Positions 43,290 to 51,435 of a DNA stretch of 64,000 nucleotides are shown here, in pieces (position 1 is the stretch's first letter; every line of letters begins with the position of its first letter). The stretch spans positions 682,001 through 746,000 of the forward strand of contig OY770021.1 in assembly GCA_963669315.1 (NCBI GenBank), written 5' to 3'. The DNA comes from SZUA-547 sp963669315 (GTDB lineage: Bacteria; Pseudomonadota; Alphaproteobacteria; Rhodobacterales; Rhodobacteraceae). Made by a program: the position numbers and the translations under genes. The notes under the pieces were generated by a model. It was given only the letters and a program-made list of their open reading frames with translations, did not search any database and had not been told where the DNA came from.

Positions 43290-43563
43290 TTCGAAATACG
43301 TCTACCGCCTATGAATTATCACGTCGGCGCGAATAGTTGAAGTCGCCTCTCCTTCTGGTGGTGGGGCGGGCCGAACTGACGGCGGCGCATGACGACGCAG
43401 ATTGGTCTGCAAACGGGAACCGCCGACGCCACTATTCGCCGCCCAAGAGTGAGCTTCCCTCCTGATCCCAGCGCCCTGTAGAGAGGGCGAAACTGGATGT
43501 CGCGTCAAATTTTCTAGGAACCGCCTCGTCGATCTGATTGAATCGAGACGGGAGGATTGGTGG

Positions 43564-44184
43564 ATGGGTTGGAACGACATCCTGGAAGACTTCGTGACGA
43601 TGTGGGTGATCATCGACCCGGTCGGCACGATCCCGATCTTCCTCGCCGCCACGGCGCAAGTGCCTGCTGAACAGCGCGGCGCCATCGCAATCAAGGCGAT
43701 ACTGTTTTCGTTCGGCGTGCTGACGTTTTTTATCGTGCTCGGGCAGGTCCTGCTGGAGGCGATGGGCATCTCGCTGATCTCTTTTCAGATTGCGGGCAGC
43801 ATCGTGTTGTTCCTGTTCTCGCTGACGATGATCTTCGGCGGTTCTCTGGCGGGCTCAAAAGTCGAGGACGATCCTTCTGAAGACCAGAACATCGCGATCT
43901 ATCCTCTGGCGGTTCCCGCCATCGCCGGGCCGGGCGCGATGCTGGCGGTGGTGGTGCTGACCGACAATCACCGGTTCCAGATCGCCGAGCAGGCGGTGAC
44001 GACGCTGACCGTCGGCGTTGTGCTGGGCCTGACGCTGGCGCTGCTCTTGCTCGCCAATCCGATCCAGAAAGCGATTGGACCGGGCGGCGCAAGCATCGTC
44101 AGCCGGGTGATGGGGCTGGTGCTGGCGGCGGTGGCGGTCGACAACATCCTCGACGGGATCGAACAGCGGTTCTTCGGGGGGTGA
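43564..44184 (+). CDS. MarC family integral membrane protein
   Basis: A 206-residue, six-helix protein. Signatures are MWVIIDPVGTIPIFLAAT, the FQIAGSIVLFLFSLTMIFGG segment and YPLAVPAIAGPGAMLAVVVLTDN. MarC proteins were once linked to multiple antibiotic resistance but their function is still unsettled. The start follows GGGAGGATTGGTGG. Confidence 0.9.
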   Translation: MGWNDILEDFVTMWVIIDPVGTIPIFLAATAQVPAEQRGAIAIKAILFSFGVLTFFIVLGQVLLEAMGISLISFQIAGSIVLFLFSLTMIFGGSLAGSKVEDDPSEDQNIAIYPLAVPAIAGPGAMLAVVVLTDNHRFQIAEQAVTTLTVGVVLGLTLALLLLANPIQKAIGPGGASIVSRVMGLVLAAVAVDNILDGIEQRFFGG

Positions 44185-44268
44185 CGGTAGCCGACACACC
44201 CCCTTCCCTCGATCTGCCCTCTCCGCTAGAACCCGCCGGTCTTTCCCCCAATGGCGGAGCTGCATTCC

Positions 44269-45936
44269 ATGGCCTCTTACCAATACGTTTACCACACGGA
44301 CGGGCTGTCTAAGACCTATCCGGGCGGCAAGAAATGCTTTGAGAACATCCGCCTTTCCTTCCTGCCGGGGGTGAAGATTGGCGTCATCGGGGTCAACGGC
44401 GCGGGTAAATCGACCCTGCTGAAGATCATGGCGGGCCTCGACAAGGATTTCGTCGGCGAGGCCTGGGCCGCCGAGGGCGTGCGGGTCGGCTATCTGCCGC
44501 AGGAGCCTGAGCTCGACGAGACCAAGAATGTGCGTGAGAACGTCATGGAGGGCGTCGCGGCGAAAAAGAAGTTGCTCGACGACTTCAACGCGATCGCGGC
44601 GAAGATGGCGGAGGATTACTCCGACGAGCTGATGGAGGAGATGACCGTCCTTCAGGACCAGATCGACGCGCAGAACCTCTGGGATCTCGACGCGCAGATC
44701 GACGTCGCCATGGAGGCCCTCCGCTGCCCGCCCGACGACGCGGACGTCGATACCCTCTCAGGCGGTGAGCGGCGGCGCGTGGCGCTCTGCAAGCTGCTGC
44801 TGGAAGCGCCGGAGATGCTGCTGCTGGATGAGCCGACCAACCATCTGGACGCCGAGACGATCCTGTGGCTGCAAAAGCACCTGATCGACTATAAGGGCAC
44901 GATCCTGATCGTCACCCATGACCGGTATTTCCTCGACGACATCACCGGCTGGATTCTGGAGCTGGATCGCGGCCGGGGCATTCCCTATGAGGGCAACTAC
45001 TCCAGCTGGATGGAGCAGAAGGCCAAGCGGCTGCAGCATGAGGCGCGGGAGGACAAGGCCCGTCAGAAGACGCTCGCCCGCGAACTGGAGTGGGTCCGCC
45101 AATCCCCCCGCGCGCGGCAGGCGAAATCCAAGGCCCGCCTGAACTCCTATAACGAGTTGGCCAGCCAGTCGGAGCGGGAGAAGGTCGGCAACGCGCAAAT
45201 CATCATCCCCAACGGCAAGCGGCTGGGGGCCAAGGTGATCGAGGTCGAAGGCCTCAAAAAAGGCTTCGGCGACAAGCTGCTGATCGACGGGCTGGATTTC
45301 AGCCTGCCCCCCGGCGGGATCGTCGGTGTGATCGGGCCGAACGGCGCGGGCAAGTCCACCCTCTTCAAGATGTTGACCGGTGAGGATCAGCCCGATGACG
45401 GCGCCATCACGCTGGGCGACACGGTGGAGCTGGCCTATGTGGACCAGTCCCGCGACGCGCTGGATGCGAACAAGACGGTGTGGGAGGAGATCTCGGACGG
45501 GCTGGACGTGATCACGCTGGGCGATGCGGAGATGAACTCCCGCGCCTATGTGGGCGCCTTCAACTTCAAGGGCGGCGACCAGCAGAAGAAGGTCGGGCTG
45601 CTCTCGGGCGGTGAGCGCAACCGCGTGCATATGGCCAAGCTCTTGCGCCGGGGCGGCAATGTGCTGCTGCTCGATGAGCCGTCGAACGATCTGGATGTTG
45701 AAACCTTACGGGCGCTGGAGGACGCACTTGAATCCTTCGCAGGTTGTGCGGTAGTGATTTCGCACGACCGGTGGTTCATGGACCGGCTCTGCACCCATAT
45801 CCTGGCCTTCGAAGGCGACAGCCATGTCGAATGGTTCCATGGCAATTTTGAGGATTACGAGGCCGACAAGATCAAGCGGCTGGGTCCGGACAGCGTGGAG
45901 CCGAAGCGGATCAAGTATCGGAAGTTTGAGAGGTGA
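44269..45936 (+). CDS. ettA: Energy-dependent translational throttle protein EttA (ABC-F)
   Basis: A 555-residue ABC-F protein with two ATPase domains and no membrane part. It binds the ribosomal E site and gates entry into elongation according to ATP level. Domain 1: GVNGAGKSTLLK, LSGGERRRVALCKLLL, LLLDEPTNHLD. Domain 2: GPNGAGKSTLFK, LLSGGERNRVHMAKLL, LLLDEPSNDLD. The linker has the KSKARLNSYNEL P-site motif. The start MASYQYVYHTDGLSKTYPGG is the family start; a Met seven codons upstream is less likely. Confidence 0.95.
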   Translation: MASYQYVYHTDGLSKTYPGGKKCFENIRLSFLPGVKIGVIGVNGAGKSTLLKIMAGLDKDFVGEAWAAEGVRVGYLPQEPELDETKNVRENVMEGVAAKKKLLDDFNAIAAKMAEDYSDELMEEMTVLQDQIDAQNLWDLDAQIDVAMEALRCPPDDADVDTLSGGERRRVALCKLLLEAPEMLLLDEPTNHLDAETILWLQKHLIDYKGTILIVTHDRYFLDDITGWILELDRGRGIPYEGNYSSWMEQKAKRLQHEAREDKARQKTLARELEWVRQSPRARQAKSKARLNSYNELASQSEREKVGNAQIIIPNGKRLGAKVIEVEGLKKGFGDKLLIDGLDFSLPPGGIVGVIGPNGAGKSTLFKMLTGEDQPDDGAITLGDTVELAYVDQSRDALDANKTVWEEISDGLDVITLGDAEMNSRAYVGAFNFKGGDQQKKVGLLSGGERNRVHMAKLLRRGGNVLLLDEPSNDLDVETLRALEDALESFAGCAVVISHDRWFMDRLCTHILAFEGDSHVEWFHGNFEDYEADKIKRLGPDSVEPKRIKYRKFER

Positions 45937-47167
45937 GTGACTGCGAAGGCGGACACATGATACGGAACTTGAGGCGAGTCATGGACTCTCTCCAAACATG
46001 ATGCTGCTGACGGAGTGGAACTGCATTCGCAGACCCAGCAGTTAGTATCGCAAGATTTGAGCGCAGCGACAGATACCTGTCGATAGAGTTGCAGATATCT
46101 ACATCGACATTTATTTCAATATTATCGCTAAATATCGATTCTAATTGAGACAAAGTTATGCCCCTCGGCTCATTTATCGTATTTATCTTTTTAATGATCG
46201 AATCCTCCATCTTTATTAATAATTTTTGCGCGAAATCGACCCGTTCATTGTCTGGATTAACTCGAGCCTGATTCAAGATCTGGCCGATCTTTTGGCCCAT
46301 GCTTTGCCAGCTATCCCAAGAGCTGATACCTGCGCCAGCACCGGCTTTCTCTGTGATATTTACGAACTCGTAACCGTCTAAATTTCCACACTTACGGTAG
46401 TCACCGAATTCCTCAGCGTTTTGGTTGGAAAGGTAGCCAATCATTGCTGCTGAATAGTAAAATGCGCTGCAATCTTCCGACCCCCAAACTGAGACCAAAA
46501 ACCCTCCATTGGATTCATCCTGAAAGGAAATCGTCTGGCTAGTGTTTGGCAGAAGTTCATGCTCGCCTATCGGCGCGCGGTATACGTCAGCGTACGTGCC
46601 ATATCGTTTCTCTTGCCTAGAAATTAAGTAACTGACTGCGATCCCACCAAATGTTTTATCCGTGTTGAACAATGCGGTTTTAAACGCGCTAAGACTTGCT
46701 GCGTAGGCATTGCAACTCAATTCCGAAGCGCCTTCTGGCAAACCAACAATTCCAATAAAAGTTCCTTCTGCGTTCCGCGGCTCGTGCTTCAGAGATTGAA
46801 ATAATTCAAACCCGGACTTTGACCCCAAGTAGTGAACATTAGAAACAGAAATCTGAGCACATGACAATTTAGTCATAATGCACTCTTTAGTATCAACTAC
46901 GATAATATCGAATGAATTACTTTCCCCGTAAATTTGTGAAATTCGATCGAAATCCAAGTTAGTTTCCGATTTACATTTTTTATAGAATTTTCCAAATTCG
47001 TGACTGTTATGGCTAAATGCGAATACAAACCTAGCGTCAACGGGCCATATTTTTTGTATTGGCTCGGTAAAATAGTTAACTTTTTTCTTTGTTGCTTCGT
47101 TTTCTGAGAATGTATCCGATATAATGTATATGAGATCGTCGAATTTTTGAGCGTAAACCAAGGTCAT
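45911..47167 (-). CDS. AT-rich orphan gene, putative Ntn-hydrolase (proteasome/HslV-like N-terminus)
   Basis: A 418-residue protein of unknown family, coded in DNA far more AT-rich than all neighbours. After Met removal Thr becomes residue 1. The first strand pair TLVYAQKFDDLIYIISDTF places Asp at mature position 17, and Lys follows at position 38 in PIQKIWPVDARFVFAFSHN. This is the Thr1/Asp17/Lys33 layout of proteasome beta and HslV subunits with a slightly longer loop. The rest (about 80-380) has alternating strands and helices. The last 35 residues are GC-rich, match no earlier style, and overlap the 3' end of ettA, so the original stop may have been lost on insertion. No neighbouring ATPase or partner. 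Confidence 0.6.
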   Translation of the reverse strand: MTLVYAQKFDDLIYIISDTFSENEATKKKVNYFTEPIQKIWPVDARFVFAFSHNSHEFGKFYKKCKSETNLDFDRISQIYGESNSFDIIVVDTKECIMTKLSCAQISVSNVHYLGSKSGFELFQSLKHEPRNAEGTFIGIVGLPEGASELSCNAYAASLSAFKTALFNTDKTFGGIAVSYLISRQEKRYGTYADVYRAPIGEHELLPNTSQTISFQDESNGGFLVSVWGSEDCSAFYYSAAMIGYLSNQNAEEFGDYRKCGNLDGYEFVNITEKAGAGAGISSWDSWQSMGQKIGQILNQARVNPDNERVDFAQKLLIKMEDSIIKKINTINEPRGITLSQLESIFSDNIEINVDVDICNSIDRYLSLRSNLAILTAGSANAVPLRQQHHVWRESMTRLKFRIMCPPSQSLTSQTSDT

Positions 47168-47574
47168 GTTGGCTGTTCCAATTTAAGATTCGATCTAGTG
47201 CAGCGTGCTTGAGTGCCTACTACTTTTAGGCGTGCCGCGCCTCGTGTCCAACACGTGTAAAGAGTTGGCACCCCCTACCCTCGCTCCCTGCAATACCTCA
47301 CACTCGGCTCCTGATCCCAGCAGGAACGCCGCCATGACCCTCTCTACCGTCCCAAACACCGCTTTCAGCACCCGCCTTCGCAGCCAACCCCCGGCGCGGC
47401 TATAACCTCTCCGTCGCTATTTTCTTGCTTTCCGCGGCAAACGCCTCCATATGCACCTCGCGCTATATGATCACTATCGAAGACCTGTCTCCCTAATCGG
47501 CTTCAGTTTCGATCTTGCGACATCTGTGCCGGGCCGCCGCATTCCGCGGGCGGCGACTTAAAAGGAGATTTCAC
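47168..47574. other. Long gap in front of the cold-shock gene
   Basis: The region holds no convincing gene. It includes the start-side flank of the AT-rich gene and what must be the promoter and long 5' leader of the cold-shock gene, as is common for cspA types. A 23-codon frame (47334-47405, MTLSTVPNTAFSTRLRSQ...) has a weak AGGA site and may be a leader peptide or chance. No tRNA was found. Confidence 0.4.
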
Positions 47575-47784
47575 ATGGCCAAGGGCACCGTGAAATGGTT
47601 CAACGCCACCAAAGGCTTCGGCTTCATCCAGCCTGAGGGCGGCTCGAAGGACGTATTCGTTCACATCAGCGCGGTTGAGCGTGCGGGTCTGAGCGGCCTC
47701 AACGACGGTCAGGCCGTCACCTTTGAGATCGAGAGCGGCCGCGACGGCCGTCAGTCCGCAGCCGATCTGGCGCTGGCTGATTGA
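47575..47784 (+). CDS. Cold-shock protein (CspA family)
   Basis: A 69-residue single-stranded nucleic acid-binding OB-fold protein. RNP1 is KGFGFIQPE and RNP2 is VFVHISAVE; the family start MAKGTVKWFN is intact. It follows AAAGGAGATTTCAC. It acts as an RNA chaperone, at low temperature or constitutively; which cannot be told. It is followed by a strong terminator. Confidence 0.95.
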   Translation: MAKGTVKWFNATKGFGFIQPEGGSKDVFVHISAVERAGLSGLNDGQAVTFEIESGRDGRQSAADLALAD

Positions 47785-47809
47785 GCTTAGGCTCTCTCAA
47801 CGAATTACG

Positions 47810-47838
47810 GGGCGGCGCGGGAAACTGCGCCGCCCTTT
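47810..47838 (+). terminator. Rho-independent terminator of the cold-shock gene
   Basis: Perfect nine-base arms (47810-47818 and 47827-47835) with an eight-base loop, followed by TTTGCTTTG. Confidence 0.82.
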
Positions 47839-47905
47839 GCTTTGACGCGCGGCGCATCCGCGATAAGACCATCTGAGGACGAGACACTCAGATCGGAGCG
47901 CCGCC

Positions 47906-48433
47906 ATGACCCCCAAATCCGTCCCGGACGCCACCTTCCAGACCCGCGTGCGCTATGACGCGACCGGCGGGCCGAACCCCTATGAGTGGAAGGCCGTGTC
48001 CTCGGAGGAGATATTCGCCGGCAAGCGCATCGTCCTCTTCGCCGTGCCGGGGGCGTTCACCCCGGCCTGCTCGGAACAGCATCTGCCCGGCTATGAAGCG
48101 AACCACGAGGCGCTGCTCGCTGAGGGGGTGGATCAGGTGATCTGCCTCGCCGTCAACGACGCCTTCGTCATGTTCCAGTGGGCCAAGACGCAGGGCATCG
48201 AGAAGGTGTTCATGCTGCCCGACGGCAATGGCGAGTTCTCCCGCAAGATGGGGATGCTGGTGGAGCGTTTCGGCTCGGGCATGGGAATGCGCAGCTGGCG
48301 CTACTCGATGCTGGTCGAGGACAGGAAAATCGAGAAGGTGTTCATCGAGCCGGGATTCCGTGACAATCCCAAGGGCGTGCCGGTCGAGATCTCGGGCGCG
48401 GAGACGATGCTGGAGTATCTGCGGGGGGACTAG
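47906..48433 (+). CDS. Peroxiredoxin, Prx5/AhpE-like (atypical)
   Basis: A 175-residue thiol peroxidase. The peroxidatic Cys55 is in PGAFTPACSEQHLPGY, the Prx5-type motif, and the active-site Arg is in FGSGMGMRSWRYSMLVED. No second conserved Cys is present, so it is 1-Cys or depends on glutaredoxin/glutathione. Cytoplasmic, acting on organic peroxides and hydrogen peroxide. It is convergent with the DUF6868 gene, four bases apart. Confidence 0.93.
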   Translation: MTPKSVPDATFQTRVRYDATGGPNPYEWKAVSSEEIFAGKRIVLFAVPGAFTPACSEQHLPGYEANHEALLAEGVDQVICLAVNDAFVMFQWAKTQGIEKVFMLPDGNGEFSRKMGMLVERFGSGMGMRSWRYSMLVEDRKIEKVFIEPGFRDNPKGVPVEISGAETMLEYLRGD

Positions 48434-48437
48434 GCCC

Positions 48438-48689
48438 CTACCCCACGATCTTCAACGCGATCCACGGGACCAGGTTCATCGTGATGATCACGATCTTGTA
48501 GTTGCCCAGATAGCTGAAATAGAGCGTCTCCAGACCGTCCTGCTCGACGCCCAGAAGGCGGGAATGCAGGCCCATGATCCAGTCCCGCTTGAAGACGATG
48601 AAGAACGCCGCATAGGTGTAGAGCAGGATGTTGACGATGGTCATCCAGCCGAAAATGGCTGTGATCTGGCCGAGCGTCTCTGGCGTCAT
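48438..48689 (-). CDS. DUF6868 family small membrane protein
   Basis: An 83-residue protein with two hydrophobic segments (IFGWMTIVNILLYTYAAFFIVF and YKIVIITMNLVPWIALKIVG) around an amphipathic loop containing HSRLLGVEQDGLETLYFSYLG. The pattern fits the DUF6868 family, which has no known role. The frame is simple and monocistronic. Confidence 0.75.
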   Translation of the reverse strand: MTPETLGQITAIFGWMTIVNILLYTYAAFFIVFKRDWIMGLHSRLLGVEQDGLETLYFSYLGNYKIVIITMNLVPWIALKIVG

Positions 48690-48857
48690 TGCGTTTCTCC
48701 CATTCCGTCCACATTGTGATTGTAGCGCGCCGCCACGCTCACGTCCTTGAGATGGCGCAATCGACGCGCGCCTCTAGGCGTTTAGCCCGATTACCCCCAT
48801 ACTAATACAACCGACTCGAGAACGCCCCATCGCCGGGCTCGCAAGCAAGAGGACGCC

Positions 48858-49658
48858 ATGATCCGAGCCACGCCCCTCGCCCTTACCGCCCTGCTTTCGC
48901 TGACGGCCGGGCCCGCGTTGGCGGAGAACCTGCAATCGCTGCAGGAAACCGGCGCTTGTGTGAAATGCGATCTGATGAATTTGAACATGCGCGGCCTGAC
49001 CATGCGGGACGTCGATCTGAGCCGCGCAAAGCTGCGCGAGGCCGACCTGAAAGAGGCGGACCTGGCCGGCTCCAACTTTGAGCGCGCGGATCTGCGCCGG
49101 GCGGAGATGGAGCGGGCGGTGGTGACCGGCGCTAATTTCTCCGGCGCCAACCTCGACGGCGTGGATATGGAGAAGGCCGACGCCACCGGCGCGAATTTCT
49201 CAGACACCAGCGCGCGCCGGGCGGATTTCGCCGATACGGTGCTGACCGACGCTGTGTTCGTCGAGGCCGACCTGAGGGACTCCTACCTGCGCAGGACAAA
49301 GGCCCCGGGAGCCGATTTCAGTGACACAAAGATGAACAATGTCGATCTTGAGCGGTCGGACATAACAGGCGCGAATTTCAACGAGGCGATCCTGGCCTCG
49401 GCGGATCTCGACCGCGCCAACGCCATGGGCGCCAATTTTCAGGGGGCGGATCTTCAGAATGCGCGCTTCTCCAGCGCCAATCTGACAGGCGCCGACCTTC
49501 GCGGCGCGAATCTCAAAGGCGCCGGCCTGAGGCGCGCGAACCTGTCGGGCGCCGATCTGTCTGAGGTGGACGGGCTGACGCAATGGCGGCTCAGCCAGGC
49601 CTGCGGCGACGAACAGACCAAGCTGCCCAACGGTCTGGAAATCGACCCCTGCGACTAG
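48858..49658 (+). CDS. Secreted pentapeptide-repeat protein
   Basis: A 266-residue exported protein: signal peptide (about 1-22), a CVKCDL pair, then about 30 consecutive A(D/N)LxX pentapeptides (e.g. ADLRRAEMERAVVTGANFSG) that should fold as a right-handed quadrilateral beta helix. The C-terminus has QACGDEQTKLPNGLEIDPCD, a Cys-bearing cap shared with periplasmic members of this family. Function unknown. Confidence 0.88.
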   Translation: MIRATPLALTALLSLTAGPALAENLQSLQETGACVKCDLMNLNMRGLTMRDVDLSRAKLREADLKEADLAGSNFERADLRRAEMERAVVTGANFSGANLDGVDMEKADATGANFSDTSARRADFADTVLTDAVFVEADLRDSYLRRTKAPGADFSDTKMNNVDLERSDITGANFNEAILASADLDRANAMGANFQGADLQNARFSSANLTGADLRGANLKGAGLRRANLSGADLSEVDGLTQWRLSQACGDEQTKLPNGLEIDPCD

Positions 49659-49667
49659 GCTACGGCG

Positions 49668-51353
49668 CTACTCGGCGGCCTCAAGCATCGGAGCCTCACG
49701 GCTTTTTCGCAAAACGTAGACGCCTATCGGCTCAGGCAGGCCACGGATCGGCGCGATATGCCGCTCCATCTGGTCAAGCGGCAGGCCGGCGCGCTTGGCG
49801 ACTTCCTCCGAGATCACCAACTGGCCGCCATACTCCTTCGTCAGGGCCTCCAACCGGCTGGCGGTGTTCACCGTCTCGCCCACGATAGTATCCGAAGCGG
49901 TGTCGCCATGCCCGATCTCGCCCAGCACCAGCCCGCCGACATGGATGCCGATGCCGATCTTCAGGTCTTCGCCAAGGTCGCTGCGCAAGCGCTGGTTCAC
50001 CTGGTCCAGCGCCAGATCCATGCCGCGCGCGGCGGCCAGCGCAGCCCGGCAAGCGGCCTCCGGCGTGCTGTCTCGCCCGAAATAGGCCATCAGCCCATCG
50101 CCGAGATACTTCTCCACCACGCCGCCCGCCTGCTCAACCGCAGGCACGATGGCGCCGAACAGCTCATTCAGGACGAAGACCACGTCATAGGGCAGCCGCC
50201 CCTTGGACAGCCGGGTGAAACCGCGTGTGTCCATGAACAGGACGACCATGATGCGCTCTTCTCCGCTGCGGCGCGTTGGCCCGCCTGGCCTCGGCCGCTC
50301 CTCTTTCGGCGCCACCAGCCGCTGAACCGTCAGCGGGCGGGTCGGACGAAGCTGGCAGGCGAGGCGCACGTCGCCGGGGGCCTTGATGGATTTGAGAGAG
50401 TCAGCCTCCAACTGTCCGGGCGAGGTCAGCGTTTCAAGCCCGTCCACCACACGCACCCGGCAGGTGGTGCAACGCGCGCGCCCACCGCATAGCGACGTAT
50501 GCTGCACATTGTTCATCCGGCTGATTTCGAGCAGCGTTGGCCCGATCGGCGCCGATACAGTCGGCCCGTCGGTATAGGTGATCTTCAGGCGGCGACCCAT
50601 CCGGTCCAAGACACCGCGCCCGAAGAAAATCAGGATGGCCGCAATGACAGCCAGCCCGAACACCATGCGCGCGGTAGAGGCATAGGCGAACAGCTGTTCT
50701 TCGGCGACCGGATCCGGCCAATTGGTCTGGATTTGCAACTCGATCAGGATCATCTCGTCGACGATGCGGGGCGACAAATCTCTTGCGGACGCGGCGAAGC
50801 CCGCCAACGCCGCCGTGGGCAGCGAGACCGCAAGGCCGAACAGAACCGGCGCTATCTGCTGATACCAAGGGTTCAACCGCAGCCAGTAGTGAATACCGAT
50901 GCACCCATGGACCCAAACAACCAGCAAGAGGGCGGTCTGCGTCAACCAGAATCCACCCAGAACAAGGCGCGCAAGCACGTAGTCATAAGTGTCGATCACG
51001 CCGAACAGTTCATGCGCTACGCGGGTTCCGACGACATGGGGGATCAGCAGGATCGGTATCGCGAAGCCAAGCGCTATCTGCGTCACCTCCCAGCGGCGAA
51101 GGCGCATGGTCGCGCGTTCCGAGATTCGCGCCAGCGCATAGAGGACATGGATCGTCGCCGCAGCGATCAGAATTCCGGCGCCGAGGGCTGAGCGTGTGAA
51201 GCCCATCCTCCATGACTGCCCGATCTCCAGCGCCTGCGGTCCGAACAGCCCGGCCGCATGGTTCATCAGATGAGTGGCGACGAAGACGAACAACACCAAA
51301 CCGGCGGCCAGTTTGGCGCGCTGCACATATTGATTTTGCAAGAACGAACCCAT
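49668..51353 (-). CDS. Membrane protein with [2Fe-2S] ferredoxin domain and class III cyclase
   Basis: A 561-residue three-part protein. The N-terminal membrane part (about 1-270) has about six helices carrying several histidines (His28, His32, then HVLYAL, LIPHVVGTRVAHELF, WVHGCIGIHYW) that could bind b-type heme. A plant-type ferredoxin domain follows (about 285-365) with ligands C-x5-C-x2-C in LCGGRARCTTC and a later LAC. The cyclase domain (about 375-550) is complete: MDTRGFTRL, EKYLGDGLMAYF and GETVNTASRLEAL. The start at 51353 follows TGAGGTC. A flavin reductase gene precedes it on the same strand, so redox control of cyclic nucleotide synthesis is the obvious inference. Confidence 0.88.
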   Translation of the reverse strand: MGSFLQNQYVQRAKLAAGLVLFVFVATHLMNHAAGLFGPQALEIGQSWRMGFTRSALGAGILIAAATIHVLYALARISERATMRLRRWEVTQIALGFAIPILLIPHVVGTRVAHELFGVIDTYDYVLARLVLGGFWLTQTALLLVVWVHGCIGIHYWLRLNPWYQQIAPVLFGLAVSLPTAALAGFAASARDLSPRIVDEMILIELQIQTNWPDPVAEEQLFAYASTARMVFGLAVIAAILIFFGRGVLDRMGRRLKITYTDGPTVSAPIGPTLLEISRMNNVQHTSLCGGRARCTTCRVRVVDGLETLTSPGQLEADSLKSIKAPGDVRLACQLRPTRPLTVQRLVAPKEERPRPGGPTRRSGEERIMVVLFMDTRGFTRLSKGRLPYDVVFVLNELFGAIVPAVEQAGGVVEKYLGDGLMAYFGRDSTPEAACRAALAAARGMDLALDQVNQRLRSDLGEDLKIGIGIHVGGLVLGEIGHGDTASDTIVGETVNTASRLEALTKEYGGQLVISEEVAKRAGLPLDQMERHIAPIRGLPEPIGVYVLRKSREAPMLEAAE

Positions 51354-51435
51354 GACCTCAGGAAACACCAGTCGTCCGGCTCGTGGAAATCGAAATCCGG
51401 TGAACGGGTGGTGATAATTACCGCATAAGGCGACT

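Noticed and set aside
43290..43563. tRNA or small RNA in the gap before marC
   Set aside because: No cloverleaf, terminator or strong promoter was found.
43302..43769. 155-codon minus-strand frame upstream of marC
   Set aside because: Half of it is antisense to marC and the remainder has no ribosome site or protein-like pattern.
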